Shown piece after piece: positions 10,582 to 18,547 of a stretch of 64,000 nucleotides of DNA; positions within the stretch are counted from its first letter, which is position 1; each line of letters opens with the position of its first letter. This stretch comes from Microbacteriaceae bacterium PS02343 (GTDB lineage: Bacteria > Actinomycetota > Actinomycetes > Actinomycetales > Microbacteriaceae). Made by a program: the position numbers and the translations under genes. The stretch covers positions 1-64,000 of the forward strand of contig JASCOA010000004.1 in assembly GCA_029959365.1 (NCBI GenBank), given 5' to 3'. The notes below the pieces were generated by a model. It ran no database searches. It saw only the letters and a list, made by a program, of their open reading frames with translations, and was not told the origin of the DNA.

Positions 10582-11765
10582 GCGCCCCCGCCGCCCCGCA
10601 GCAGCGCGTGCTCACGCCGCGGCTGCGCGACACCGCCCGCAGGGCGCGGTTCTGGGTGATCATCGCCGTCGTGCTGCTGGCGTTCGGCGGGATCGCCGCC
10701 CTCGGCTCGGGAACCGCCTCGCCGGGCGCGCCGTTCTCTGCGGAGAACCCCGCGCCCGCCGGCTCTCGCGCCGTGGCGCAGGTGCTCGAGGACGGCGGCG
10801 TCGAGGTCGTGCTCGCGCATAGTCTGGACGAGGCTCGCGCCGCTGTCGACGACCCGGCCTCCACGGGCATCCTCATCGCCGATCAGGGCTACCTCGACGC
10901 GGCGCAGCTGGCCGAGGCGGCCGGCCTGGCCCGCAGCGCCGTCGTGCTCGTGAGCCAGCCGCTCGACGCCCGCGGCGAGCTGGAGTCGGGCATCGAGCAG
11001 GGCGCCCGGCTCGGCCGGGACGACGAGGCGAACGACGCGTTCGAGCCCGCCTGCGCGGTGCCGGCGGCCGAGCGCGCGGGCGGCATCCGCTCCTCCGGTA
11101 CCGGGCTGACCGCCGAGCGCGGCACCGCCTGCTACCCCGGTCGCGACGGCGCCGGCCTCGTGCGCATCGAGCAGGACGGCGGAACGCTCACCCTGCTCGG
11201 CGCGAGCGACGTGCTGCGCAACGACCGCGTCGACGAGGCCGGCAACGCCGCGCTCGCGCTGGGGCTGCTCGGCGAGCAACCGCGGCTCGTCTGGTATCTG
11301 CCGTCGATCGACGACGTCGACGGCGCGGCGACGCTCGGCGAGCTGACCCCGCCCTGGGTCGTGCCGCTCAGCCTGCTCGCGATCGGCACCGGCATCGCCG
11401 CGGCGATCTGGCGCGGGCGGCGCTTCGGGCCGCTCGTGGTCGAGCCGCTGCCGGTCACGGTGCGCTCCGGCGAGACGACGGAGGGACGGGCGCGGATGTA
11501 CGCGCGCGGCGACGCCCGCGAGCACGCGCTCGACCAGCTGCGGCTCGGTGCGCTGCGGCGCATCGCGAAGCTGCTCGGGCTGGACCGCGCAGTGGGCTAC
11601 GAAGCGGTGATCGATCGCGCCGCGCAGGTGACGGGGCGGCCGGTCGACGAACTGCGCCGGTTGCTGGTGGACGATCTGCCGGCCGGCGACGCGCAGCTCG
11701 TCGAGACCGCGCAGCGGCTGCAGCGGCTCGAGGAGCAGGTCGAGCGCTCGCTGGGGCGGCCATGA
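10578..11765 (+). CDS. DUF4350 domain-containing membrane protein
   Basis: 395 residues, GTG start inside the previous gene's stop. An N-terminal membrane segment (about 27-46) is followed by an extracytoplasmic DUF4350 domain with a Rossmann-like pattern (AQVLEDGGVEVVLAHSLDEA, GILIADQGYLD). A second membrane segment, PPWVVPLSLLAIGTGIAAAI, lies at about residues 257-276, and a cytoplasmic helical tail follows. Two-membrane-span DUF4350 proteins accompany MoxR ATPases in actinobacteria. The domain resembles a GATase-like or periplasmic binding fold, but no catalytic residues are obvious. Likely part of a membrane complex with the adjacent genes; this is inference. Confidence 0.85.
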   Translation: MSAPAAPQQRVLTPRLRDTARRARFWVIIAVVLLAFGGIAALGSGTASPGAPFSAENPAPAGSRAVAQVLEDGGVEVVLAHSLDEARAAVDDPASTGILIADQGYLDAAQLAEAAGLARSAVVLVSQPLDARGELESGIEQGARLGRDDEANDAFEPACAVPAAERAGGIRSSGTGLTAERGTACYPGRDGAGLVRIEQDGGTLTLLGASDVLRNDRVDEAGNAALALGLLGEQPRLVWYLPSIDDVDGAATLGELTPPWVVPLSLLAIGTGIAAAIWRGRRFGPLVVEPLPVTVRSGETTEGRARMYARGDAREHALDQLRLGALRRIAKLLGLDRAVGYEAVIDRAAQVTGRPVDELRRLLVDDLPAGDAQLVETAQRLQRLEEQVERSLGRP

Positions 11766-11826
11766 CGCGTCCGCGGAACGGCGCTCGCACGGGAGTCGGA
11801 CACACGAGCACAGGAGAATGGATGCG

Positions 11827-12891
11827 ATGAGCGATCAGCACTCACCCCGAACGCCCTACGGCGACGCCCCCAGCACCGCGCCGGCGACGAACGCCCCGCC
11901 GGCGCCCCCGGCCGCCGAGCCCGCTCCTCCGAGGGATGACGACGCGGCGCTGCGCGAGGACCTGCACCGCGTGCGCGCCGAGGTCGGCAAAGCCGTCGTC
12001 GGCCAGGACGGCGCCGTCACCGGGCTGCTCGTCGCGCTGCTCGCCGGCGGCCACGTGCTGCTCGAGGGCGTGCCGGGCGTCGCGAAGACCCTGCTCGTGC
12101 GCTCCCTGAGCCACGCGCTGCGGCTCGAGACCACCCGCGTGCAGTTCACCCCCGACCTCATGCCGGGCGACGTGACCGGCTCGCTCGTCTACGACGCGAG
12201 CACGAGCGGATTCGTCTTCCGCGAGGGCCCGGTCTTCACGAACCTGCTGCTGGCGGACGAGATCAACCGCACGCCCCCGAAGACGCAGTCCGCGCTGCTC
12301 GAGGCGATGGAGGAGCGGCAGGTGAGCGTCGACGGCGTCAGCCGTCCGCTGCCGGAGCCCTTCCTCGTCGCGGCGACGCAGAACCCGGTCGAGTACGAGG
12401 GCACCTACACGCTGCCCGAGGCGCAGCTCGACCGCTTCCTGCTCAAGCTCGTGCTCGATCTGCCCGAGCGCGACGTCGAGATCGAGGTGCTGCGACGCCA
12501 CTCGGCCGGCTTCAGCCCGCGTCGTCTCGAAGACGCGGGTCTGCGCCCGGTGCTCGACGCCGAGCGGCTGGCGCAGGCGCGCGCGGCCGTCGCCCGGGTC
12601 GGCGCAAGCGACGACGTGATCGCCTACGCGGTCGACCTGGCGCGCGCCACGCGCGCCGCTCCGAGCGTGCGCGTGGGCGTGAGCCCGCGCGGCACGACGG
12701 CGCTGCTCGCCGCGTCGAAGGCCTGGGCCTGGCTGCTCGGCGCACCCGGCGTGACGCCCGATCATCTGCAGACCATGGCACTGCCCGTGCTGCGGCACCG
12801 CCTGCAGCTGCGCCCTGAGGCGGAGCTCGAGGGCGTGACCGCGGATGCGGTGCTGCGCTCGGTGCTGCAGCAGGTGCAGGTGCCGATCTAG
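11827..12891 (+). CDS. MoxR family AAA+ ATPase
   Basis: AAA+ chaperone-like ATPase of the MoxR family, which acts with VWA/DUF58 partner proteins to mature or remodel envelope complexes. 354 residues: a disordered Pro/Ala-rich tail of about 38 residues, then the AAA core with Walker A GVPGVAKT at 81-88, Walker B LLLADEINRTPPKTQSALLE (Asp145, Glu146), sensor 1 ATQNPVEYEGTYTLPEAQLD and a C-terminal lid. An ATG at 11818 is in frame, but the AGGAG site at 11812-11816 touches it, whereas the ATG at 11827 is ten bases downstream, so the latter was chosen. It ends three bases before the DUF58 gene. Confidence 0.92.
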   Translation: MSDQHSPRTPYGDAPSTAPATNAPPAPPAAEPAPPRDDDAALREDLHRVRAEVGKAVVGQDGAVTGLLVALLAGGHVLLEGVPGVAKTLLVRSLSHALRLETTRVQFTPDLMPGDVTGSLVYDASTSGFVFREGPVFTNLLLADEINRTPPKTQSALLEAMEERQVSVDGVSRPLPEPFLVAATQNPVEYEGTYTLPEAQLDRFLLKLVLDLPERDVEIEVLRRHSAGFSPRRLEDAGLRPVLDAERLAQARAAVARVGASDDVIAYAVDLARATRAAPSVRVGVSPRGTTALLAASKAWAWLLGAPGVTPDHLQTMALPVLRHRLQLRPEAELEGVTADAVLRSVLQQVQVPI

Positions 12892-12894
12892 ACC

Positions 12895-14196
12895 ATGGCG
12901 CTGACCGGACTGTTCGTGCTGCTGCTGGCGGCCGGGGCCATCCCCCTGGTGCTCAGCGGCGAGCCGATCGTGCTGCTCGCATGGGTGACCGTGCTGCTGC
13001 TCGCGGCGTCGCTCGACCTCGTGCTGGCCGCCTCACCGCGCGCGGTGCGCGTGCTGCGCGACGGCCCGAGCCGCACCCGGCTGGGCGAGGCCGTCGAGCA
13101 CGAGCTGACCCTGGTCAACGACGGCTCGCGTACGCTGCGGGCGGTCGTGCGCGACGGCTGGCAGCCGACCGTGCGCGCGCTGCCGCTGCGGCAGCGGGTC
13201 GTCGTGCCAGCCGGCGAGCGGCGGCGCCTGCGCGAGCAGCTGCGGCCGTTCCGCCGCGGCGTGCGGCGCAGCGAGCACGTGACGGTGCGCAGCTTCGGTC
13301 CGCTGCGCCTCGCGGCCCGGCAGGCCGCGCTCGGCGCTGAGGGCGCCATCACGGTACTGCCGCCGTTCCACAGCCGCCGCCACCTGCCGTCGCGGCTCGC
13401 TCGCCTGCGCGAGCTCGAGGGGCGCACGAGCGTGATGGTGCGCGGCCAGGGCACCGAGTTCGACTCGCTGCGCGAGTACGTGCGCGGCGACGACGTGCGC
13501 TCCATCGACTGGCGCGCCACCGCGCGCAGCGCGGCTCCTGACGATCTCGTGGTGCGCACGTGGCGGCCCGAGCGCGATCGCCGCGTCGTGGTCGTCATCG
13601 ACACCGGCCGCAACGCCGCGGCGCGCGTCGGGGACGAGACCCGGCTCGACACCGCCTTCGAGTCCTCCCTGCTGCTCGGCGCGCTCGCCGACCGCGCCGG
13701 CGACCGCTTCGACCTGCTGCTCTACGACCGGCGGATGCGCGGACGCGTGCACGGCGTCAGCGGCGCCGAGCTGCTGCCGCGCCTCGTCGGCACCATGGCC
13801 GATGTCGAGCCCGAGCTGCTGGAGACCGACTGGACCAGCGTGCCCGCGCTCGTGCGCGCGTCCAGCACCCAGCGCGCCCTCGTCGTGCTGCTGACCACCG
13901 CCGAGTCGATCGCGGGCGCGCGCGGTCTGCTCGCAGCGCTGCCGCAGCTCACCGCCAAGCACCTGGTGCTCGTCGCCGCCGTGCGCGATCCCGCGCTCGA
14001 GCGGATGCGCGCCGAGCGCGACGACCGCGGCTCCGTCTACCGCGCAGCCGCCGCGGAGCGTGCGCTGCTCGAACTCGACCGGCTCGGCGACGCGGTCTCC
14101 GGGCTGGGCGGCACGCTGCTCACCGCTCCCCCGCAGGACCTGCCGCCCGCGGTCGCCGACCACTACCTCGCGCTGAAGGCGGCCGGACGGCTGTGA
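12895..14196 (+). CDS. DUF58 (VWA-like) protein, MoxR partner
   Basis: 433 residues. Two N-terminal membrane segments (about 1-45) precede an immunoglobulin-like region. The DUF58 signature follows: GTEFDSLREYVRGDDVRSID, cut at 20 residues, then WRATARS. A VWA-like strand VVVVIDTGRN follows, with the DxSxS metal site replaced by DTGRN. DUF58 proteins are the usual partners of MoxR ATPases. The gene follows moxR by three bases and closes the rightward set. A 29-base direct repeat begins directly at its stop codon. The MoxR-partner role is from family knowledge; the substrate is unknown. Confidence 0.9.
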   Translation: MALTGLFVLLLAAGAIPLVLSGEPIVLLAWVTVLLLAASLDLVLAASPRAVRVLRDGPSRTRLGEAVEHELTLVNDGSRTLRAVVRDGWQPTVRALPLRQRVVVPAGERRRLREQLRPFRRGVRRSEHVTVRSFGPLRLAARQAALGAEGAITVLPPFHSRRHLPSRLARLRELEGRTSVMVRGQGTEFDSLREYVRGDDVRSIDWRATARSAAPDDLVVRTWRPERDRRVVVVIDTGRNAAARVGDETRLDTAFESSLLLGALADRAGDRFDLLLYDRRMRGRVHGVSGAELLPRLVGTMADVEPELLETDWTSVPALVRASSTQRALVVLLTTAESIAGARGLLAALPQLTAKHLVLVAAVRDPALERMRAERDDRGSVYRAAAAERALLELDRLGDAVSGLGGTLLTAPPQDLPPAVADHYLALKAAGRL

Positions 14197-14299
14197 GTTC
14201 ATGGCTGCGCCGCCGCCCCTGCGGCGCAGCCGCTCCCGCGCGACCGAGCGCGGTCGCTCGCGCTCCGCGTGTTCATGGCTGCGCCGCCGCCCCTGCGGC
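14197..14299. repeat. Twin 29-base direct repeats around a palindrome
   Basis: Bases 14197-14225 and 14271-14299 are identical over 29 bases (beginning GTTCATGGCTGCGCCGCCGC), 74 bases apart. Between them lies the palindrome GCGACCG-AGCG-CGGTCGC (14240-14257). A shorter inverted copy of the same unit is at 18001-18045. The element sits exactly in the gap between the convergent DUF58 and SpoIIM-like genes and may also act as a bidirectional terminator. It resembles a small REP-type element; it carries no open reading frame of its own. Confidence 0.75.
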
Positions 14300-14309
14300 C
14301 TGCGGGACG

Positions 14310-15305
14310 TCAGCCGGCGACGAGGCGCGGAGCGCCGGCCTCGAACTCGTCGAGGTCGCCGGTCTCGCCGGCCTGCGCGGCCCGGCGGCCGAGGATCCAC
14401 TGGTAGGCCAGCACGACCCCGAGCGCCACGGTGCCGATGCCGATCTTGATCGGCCACGGCCAGTCCTGCCGGGTGACGAAGCCCTCGACGACGCCCGAGA
14501 GCAGCAGCATGAGGATGAGGCCTACGACGAGCGCGAACAGCGCCCGGCCGTCCTGCGCGAGCGCCTCCCCGCGGCTGCGGGCGCCGGGGGCGACCCAGGC
14601 CCAGAAGATCATGAGTCCACCGGCAGCGGCGACGAAGATCGCGTAGAGCTCCAGTTGGCCGTGCGGCGCGATGAAGAGGAAGAAGAGGTCGAGCCGGTCG
14701 TGCTCGGCCATGAGCGCGCCCGTGAGGCCGAGATTCATCGCGTTCTGCAGCATCACGTAGGGCACCCAGAGGCCGGTGATGCCGAAGGCGACGCACTGCG
14801 CCGCGATCCAGGCGTTGTTGGTCCAGACCTGCCCGGTGAAGGCGGCTGACGAGTACTCGGAGTAATAGCCCACGAAGTCCTCCTCGGCGAGCTGGCGGCG
14901 CATCTCCTCGTCGCCCAGGTTCGCGAGCACCTGCGGTTCGCTCACGGCCCACAGACCGTAAGCGAGGCCGATGAGCGCCGTCGCGAGCGTGACCGCGAGC
15001 GAGGTCCAGCGCACGCGGTAGAGCGCCGCGGGCAGCTGCCCGACGAAGAACGCGGGCAGCTGCTCCAGCACGTTGCGCGATGCGCTCGTGAAGCGCAGCC
15101 GCGCCCGGGCCAGCGACAGCGACAGCCGCGCGGCGTGCGCGCTCTCCCCCGAGGTGCTCGTCATGGCCGCGAGCTGGCCGGAGCCCGCACGGTAGGCGTC
15201 GAGCAGATCATCCGTCTCGGCACCCGAGAAGCGCCGCCGCCGCGCGAGGCGGTCCAGGCGGTCCCACTCCTCGGAGTGGTCTGCTGCGTAGGCGTCGAGG
15301 TCCAT
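14310..15305 (-). CDS. Stage II sporulation protein M-like membrane protein
   Basis: 331 residues with an N-terminal cytoplasmic helical region (MDLDAYAADHSEEWDRLDRL onward, about 100 residues) and about five to six membrane segments, including LAVTLATALIGLAYGLWAVS and an ILMLLLSGVVEGFVTRQDWP region. This is the SpoIIM/DUF95 family. In Bacillus SpoIIM localises peptidoglycan hydrolases during engulfment; non-sporulating actinobacteria keep a homologue beside MoxR/DUF58/RDD genes (Rv3694c in M. tuberculosis). The start is ATG with TAGGAT eight bases upstream and no Shine-Dalgarno, so the mRNA may be leaderless. It is divergent from the RDD gene with only 17 bases between start codons. Confidence 0.88.
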   Translation of the reverse strand: MDLDAYAADHSEEWDRLDRLARRRRFSGAETDDLLDAYRAGSGQLAAMTSTSGESAHAARLSLSLARARLRFTSASRNVLEQLPAFFVGQLPAALYRVRWTSLAVTLATALIGLAYGLWAVSEPQVLANLGDEEMRRQLAEEDFVGYYSEYSSAAFTGQVWTNNAWIAAQCVAFGITGLWVPYVMLQNAMNLGLTGALMAEHDRLDLFFLFIAPHGQLELYAIFVAAAGGLMIFWAWVAPGARSRGEALAQDGRALFALVVGLILMLLLSGVVEGFVTRQDWPWPIKIGIGTVALGVVLAYQWILGRRAAQAGETGDLDEFEAGAPRLVAG

Positions 15306-15322
15306 CTGCTTGAATCCTAGAC
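15306..15322. promoter_or_regulatory. 17-base bidirectional promoter between spoIIM-like and RDD genes
   Basis: Only 17 bases separate the two divergent start codons. On the minus strand TAGGAT (15314-15319) lies eight bases from the SpoIIM-like ATG; on the plus strand TTGAAT (15310-15315) lies seven bases from the RDD ATG. Both -10 boxes overlap, so both mRNAs would be leaderless and the -35 regions would lie inside the opposite gene. Confidence 0.5.
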
Positions 15323-16153
15323 ATGACGAGCCCGGCGACGACCGAGACGAAGCTGATCACCGGCGAAGGCGTGGTGCTCGAGCTGCGCTCGGCGCCCTTC
15401 GTGCTCCGGGCCGCAGGCACCGTGATCGACCTGGCGCTCTCCGCCGGCGCCTTCCTGCTGATCATCCTCGTGGCCAGCTCGCCGCTGTTCGCACCCTTCC
15501 TCGACGCCGCCACGATCGCCATCCTGGCGATCTCGGCGCTCGTGCTCTGCTTCGTGGTGCTGCCCACCGCGGTGGAGACCGCCAGCCGGGGCCGCTCGCT
15601 CGGCCGGCTCGCGGTCGGCGCGCGCATCGTGCGCCTCGACGGCGGCGCGATCGGGTTCCGGCACGCATTCATCCGAGCCCTGCTCGGCGTGCTCGAGCTC
15701 GTCATGACCGCCGGCGGACTCGCCGCAGCCGTCGGCCTGCTCACCGCGCGCTCGCAGCGGCTCGGCGATCTCGTCGCCGGCACCTACAGCCGTCATGAGC
15801 GGATGAAAGCGCCCGCGCCGGCCGCCTTCGGCCTGCCCCCGGGCATGGAGGCCTGGGCCGCGACCGCCGACGTCGCACGGATGCCCGTGGCGCTCGGCAA
15901 CCGCATCGCCCAGTTCCTGCGCCAGGCGCACGAGCTCGCCCCGGCAGCTCGCGCGGCTCGCGCCGCGGAGCTCGCTGCCGAGGCGGCGCCCTTCATCGCG
16001 CCGCTGCCGCAGGTGCCGGCCGAGCTCATGCTGGCCGGTGCCGCGGTGGTGCGGCGCGACCGCGAGTACGCGGCGCTGCGTGCGCAGCGCGACGCCGCCG
16101 AACGGCTCGACGGGGTGACCGCCTCGCGGCCGCACCGCTACCCGCGCGGCTGA
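15323..16153 (+). CDS. RDD family membrane protein
   Basis: 276 residues. The RDD domain covers about residues 15-155: APFVLRAAGTVIDLALSAGA carries the Arg and Asp near the first membrane segment, and a second conserved stretch is SLGRLAVGARIVRLDGG followed by GFRHAFIRALLGVLELVMT. Two to three membrane segments are predicted. The C-terminal 120 residues are Ala-rich and probably cytoplasmic helices (FLRQAHELAPAARAARAAEL). RDD proteins have been linked to ion transport in a few bacteria, but the role here is unknown. It is the divergent partner of the SpoIIM-like gene, an arrangement conserved with mycobacteria. Confidence 0.88.
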   Translation: MTSPATTETKLITGEGVVLELRSAPFVLRAAGTVIDLALSAGAFLLIILVASSPLFAPFLDAATIAILAISALVLCFVVLPTAVETASRGRSLGRLAVGARIVRLDGGAIGFRHAFIRALLGVLELVMTAGGLAAAVGLLTARSQRLGDLVAGTYSRHERMKAPAPAAFGLPPGMEAWAATADVARMPVALGNRIAQFLRQAHELAPAARAARAAELAAEAAPFIAPLPQVPAELMLAGAAVVRRDREYAALRAQRDAAERLDGVTASRPHRYPRG

Positions 16154-16303
16154 TCGGCGCATCCGCACCGCGCCGCGCGGCTGAGCCGGGCTACCGCATG
16201 GCGCCGCTCGGCGCACCGCCGCAGCAGCGGAGGGGCCGTCCTCACCGGCCGAGCACGGCCGCATGAGTGGTGAGACGGCTCGATCCCGCCGGAGCGGACC
16301 GGG

Positions 16304-17719
16304 TCAGGCGCGGATGAGGCCCAGCACGCGGTCGCGAATGCGGATCATGGTCGCCTCGTCGCCGGCCTCGGCGTTCAGGCGCAGCAGCGGCTCGGTGTTC
16401 GAGGGGCGCACGTTGAACCACCAGAACGGCTCGTCGCCCGCGACGTTGCCGCGCACGGTGAGGCCGTCGAGCTCGTCGAACTCGGCCTCGCCCGTGAACG
16501 ACTCGACGATGCGCGTGTACGCGGCCGGCACGTCGGTGACGGTCGAGTTGATCTCGCCCGAGAGCGCGTAGGGGTCAAAGCGCTCGGCGAGCTGCGAGAG
16601 CGGGTGCTCCTGGTGACCGTACTCGGCCAGCACGTGCATCGCGGCGAGCATGCCGTTGTCGGCGCCCCAGAAGTCGCGGAAGTAGTAGTGCGCCGAGTGC
16701 TCGCCGCCGAAGATCGCGCCCGTGGCCGCCATCTGGTCCTTGATGTAGGAGTGGCCGACGCGCGAGCGCAGCGGCGTCGCGCCGGCGCCGGCGATGGTCT
16801 GCGGCACGACCTGCGAGGTGATGAGGTTGTGGATCACGATGATCTCCTCATCCGGATCCGCGGCCCGCACGCGCTCGATCTCGCGCAGCGCCACGATCGC
16901 CGCAACCGCGCTGGCGGTCACCGGCTCGCCGCGCTCGTCGACGACGAAGCAGCGGTCCGCGTCGCCGTCGAAGGCGAGACCGAGGTCGGCGCCGTGCTCG
17001 ATGACGGCCTTCTGCAGGTCGACAATGTTGGCCGGATCGAGGGGGTTGGCCTCGTGGTTCGGGAAGGTGCCGTCGAGCTCGAAGTAGAGCGGGATGATCT
17101 CGATCGGCAGCTTCGCGAGCCCCGCGGCCTCGCCGAGGACGGCCGGCACGGTGAGCCCGCCCATGCCGTTGCCCGCGTCGACGACGACGCGGATCGGGCG
17201 GATCGAGGAGAGGTCGACGAGCTGGCGCAGGTACGTCGCGTAGTCGAGCAGCACGTCCTGCTGCACGAGCTCGCCGGGCTGCTCGGCCGTCGGGATGCCG
17301 TCGTCGAGGAGTCCGATCGCGCGGTCGCGGATGGCGCTGAGGCCGCTGTCGAGGCTGATGCCCTTCGCACCGGCGCGGGAGAACTTGATGCCGTTGTAGG
17401 TCGCCGGGTTGTGGCTGGCCGTGAACATCGCCGCCGGCGCGTCGAGCACACCCGAGGCGAAGTAGGTCATGTCGGTCGAGCACAGGCCGATCGAGACGAC
17501 CTGCGCGCCGCGCGCGGTCGCGCCGCGCGCGAAGGCCTCGGCGAACACCGGCGAGGAGTCGCGCATGTCGTGACCGACCACGACGCGCGAGCCCGCGGCG
17601 CCGACCTCGTCCACGAAACCGGCGGCGAGCGCCTCGACGACGTCCTCCGTCATCTGGGAGCCCACGAGCCCCCGGACGTCATAGGCCTTGATGAACGCGT
17701 GCAGATCGGGCTTCGACAT
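16304..17719 (-). CDS. manB: Phosphomannomutase/phosphoglucomutase
   Basis: Interconverts mannose-6-phosphate and mannose-1-phosphate (often also glucose phosphates), feeding GDP-mannose synthesis. 471 residues from the ATG at 17719. The active-site serine loop TASHNPATYNG has phosphoserine Ser102; metal-binding DGDADR is at 251-256; the sugar-binding loop FGGEHSAHYYF and the phosphate-binding RPSNTEPLLR near the C-terminus are intact. Beginning MSKPDLHAFIKAYDVRG is the family N-terminus; a start 15 codons further upstream was rejected. TAGCCT lies seven bases before the ATG with no ribosome site, suggesting a leaderless mRNA. Works with manA at 25.8-27.1 kb. Confidence 0.95.
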   Translation of the reverse strand: MSKPDLHAFIKAYDVRGLVGSQMTEDVVEALAAGFVDEVGAAGSRVVVGHDMRDSSPVFAEAFARGATARGAQVVSIGLCSTDMTYFASGVLDAPAAMFTASHNPATYNGIKFSRAGAKGISLDSGLSAIRDRAIGLLDDGIPTAEQPGELVQQDVLLDYATYLRQLVDLSSIRPIRVVVDAGNGMGGLTVPAVLGEAAGLAKLPIEIIPLYFELDGTFPNHEANPLDPANIVDLQKAVIEHGADLGLAFDGDADRCFVVDERGEPVTASAVAAIVALREIERVRAADPDEEIIVIHNLITSQVVPQTIAGAGATPLRSRVGHSYIKDQMAATGAIFGGEHSAHYYFRDFWGADNGMLAAMHVLAEYGHQEHPLSQLAERFDPYALSGEINSTVTDVPAAYTRIVESFTGEAEFDELDGLTVRGNVAGDEPFWWFNVRPSNTEPLLRLNAEAGDEATMIRIRDRVLGLIRA

Positions 17720-17726
17720 GAGGCCC

Positions 17727-17732
17727 AGGCTA
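17727..17732 (-). promoter_or_regulatory. manB -10 box TAGCCT, leaderless candidate
   Basis: TAGCCT seven bases before the manB ATG would start transcription at or within a base of the A of ATG. No Shine-Dalgarno sequence is present. Confidence 0.5.
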
Positions 17733-17773
17733 GTGGGCTCGACCGCGCGCCGTACGACCCGCACGGGAGCGGC

Positions 17774-17977
17774 TCAGCGCAGCGTCTCGTGACGTACCAC
17801 GCGCCACCCCTGCGGCGCGGAGAGCCGCTCCGCGTGCTTCGCGCAGAGGTCGTAGCTGTGCGGCTCGGCACGGCGGCTCAGCGGCCCCAGCACGGCCATG
17901 GAGTCGGCGTACACGTAGGTGAGCGTCGCGACCGCCTCCACGGTGCACGCCACTCTGCTGCAGGGCCGTCCGTCCAT
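17774..17977 (-). CDS. DUF3499 family small protein
   Basis: 67 residues: an N-terminal CSRVACTVEAVATLTYVYAD (20 residues) with paired cysteines and a C-terminal YDLCAKHAERLSAPQGWRV. The three cysteines and the CAKH motif suggest a small metal-binding protein. DUF3499 is actinobacteria-specific and lies between manB and the metallopeptidase gene in mycobacteria too. TAGGCT lies eight bases before the ATG, with no ribosome site. Function unknown. Confidence 0.85.
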   Translation of the reverse strand: MDGRPCSRVACTVEAVATLTYVYADSMAVLGPLSRRAEPHSYDLCAKHAERLSAPQGWRVVRHETLR

Positions 17978-17985
17978 CGCCGATC

Positions 17986-17991
17986 AGCCTA
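17986..17991 (-). promoter_or_regulatory. DUF3499 gene -10 box TAGGCT, leaderless candidate
   Basis: TAGGCT on the minus strand, eight bases from the ATG at 17977. No Shine-Dalgarno sequence between. Confidence 0.5.
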
Positions 17992-18000
17992 TCGCCGGCG

Positions 18001-18045
18001 GAGCGCGAGCGACCGCGCTCGGTCGCGCAGGGGCGGCGGCGCAGC
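18001..18045. repeat. Inverted, internally deleted copy of the 14.2-kb repeat
   Basis: The reverse complement of these 45 bases matches 14204-14223 joined directly to 14241-14265, so it is the same unit with a 17-base internal deletion. It keeps the palindrome CGACCGCGCTCGGTCG. It lies between the divergent DUF3499 and metallopeptidase-like genes. Confidence 0.7.
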
Positions 18046-18079
18046 GATGTGCACGACGGCCGGATCCCCTTGCCGCGCC

Positions 18080-18085
18080 TAGGAT
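18080..18085 (+). promoter_or_regulatory. Metallopeptidase-like gene -10 box TAGGAT, leaderless candidate
   Basis: TAGGAT six bases before the ATG at 18092. The intervening bases are GGGGGC; transcription would begin at about the start codon. Confidence 0.45.
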
Positions 18086-18091
18086 GGGGGC

Positions 18092-18535
18092 ATGGCCCGT
18101 CCCTCCCGCGCACGCCTGCAGCACCGCTCCGCCCGGCCGGGCTGGCGCGACCGGCACGGCCGCGGCATCCGCGCCTGGGTCACCGGCCCGTACCTGCCGC
18201 CGCTGCGGCACCGTGACGAGGAGTTCGAGGCGCTGGTCGCGCACGCCCTGCACCACCTGCAGGACTCGTGGCCCGAGGAGCTCTCCGGCGCGCGCTTCGA
18301 CATCGCGCCGATGCCGCCCTCCGCCGGACCGGATGGGATCCGCCGCTACAGCGTCGACCGCGCCGCGAACCGGGTCACCTACTACCGCACGCCGATCGAG
18401 CGGCTGGGCCACCAGCACGAGGACGACGAGGTGCAGCGGCGTTCGATCATCGAGTCGCAGGTGATCCGCGGCGTCGCCGAGCTCATGGGTCGCGACCCGT
18501 GGGACATCTCCCCGGAGCGCTACCGCCACTACTGA
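18092..18535 (+). CDS. Metallopeptidase-family protein lacking HExxH
   Basis: 147 residues: a basic N-terminus of about 30 residues, then RDEEFEALVAHALHHLQDSW, a central region with PDGIRRYSVDRAANRVTYYR (20 residues) and PIERLGHQHEDDEVQRRSII, and the end VIRGVAELMGRDPWDISPER. This is the small actinobacterial family annotated as metallopeptidase (Rv3259-like), placed between DUF3499 and the whiB region as in mycobacteria. The zinc-binding HExxH expected of minimal metalloproteases is not present; the corresponding helix reads ESQVIRGVAEL. It is therefore unlikely to be a classical protease. It ends 12 bases from the convergent DUF5719 gene. Confidence 0.8.
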   Translation: MARPSRARLQHRSARPGWRDRHGRGIRAWVTGPYLPPLRHRDEEFEALVAHALHHLQDSWPEELSGARFDIAPMPPSAGPDGIRRYSVDRAANRVTYYRTPIERLGHQHEDDEVQRRSIIESQVIRGVAELMGRDPWDISPERYRHY

Positions 18536-18547
18536 GCGGCGACCCGC

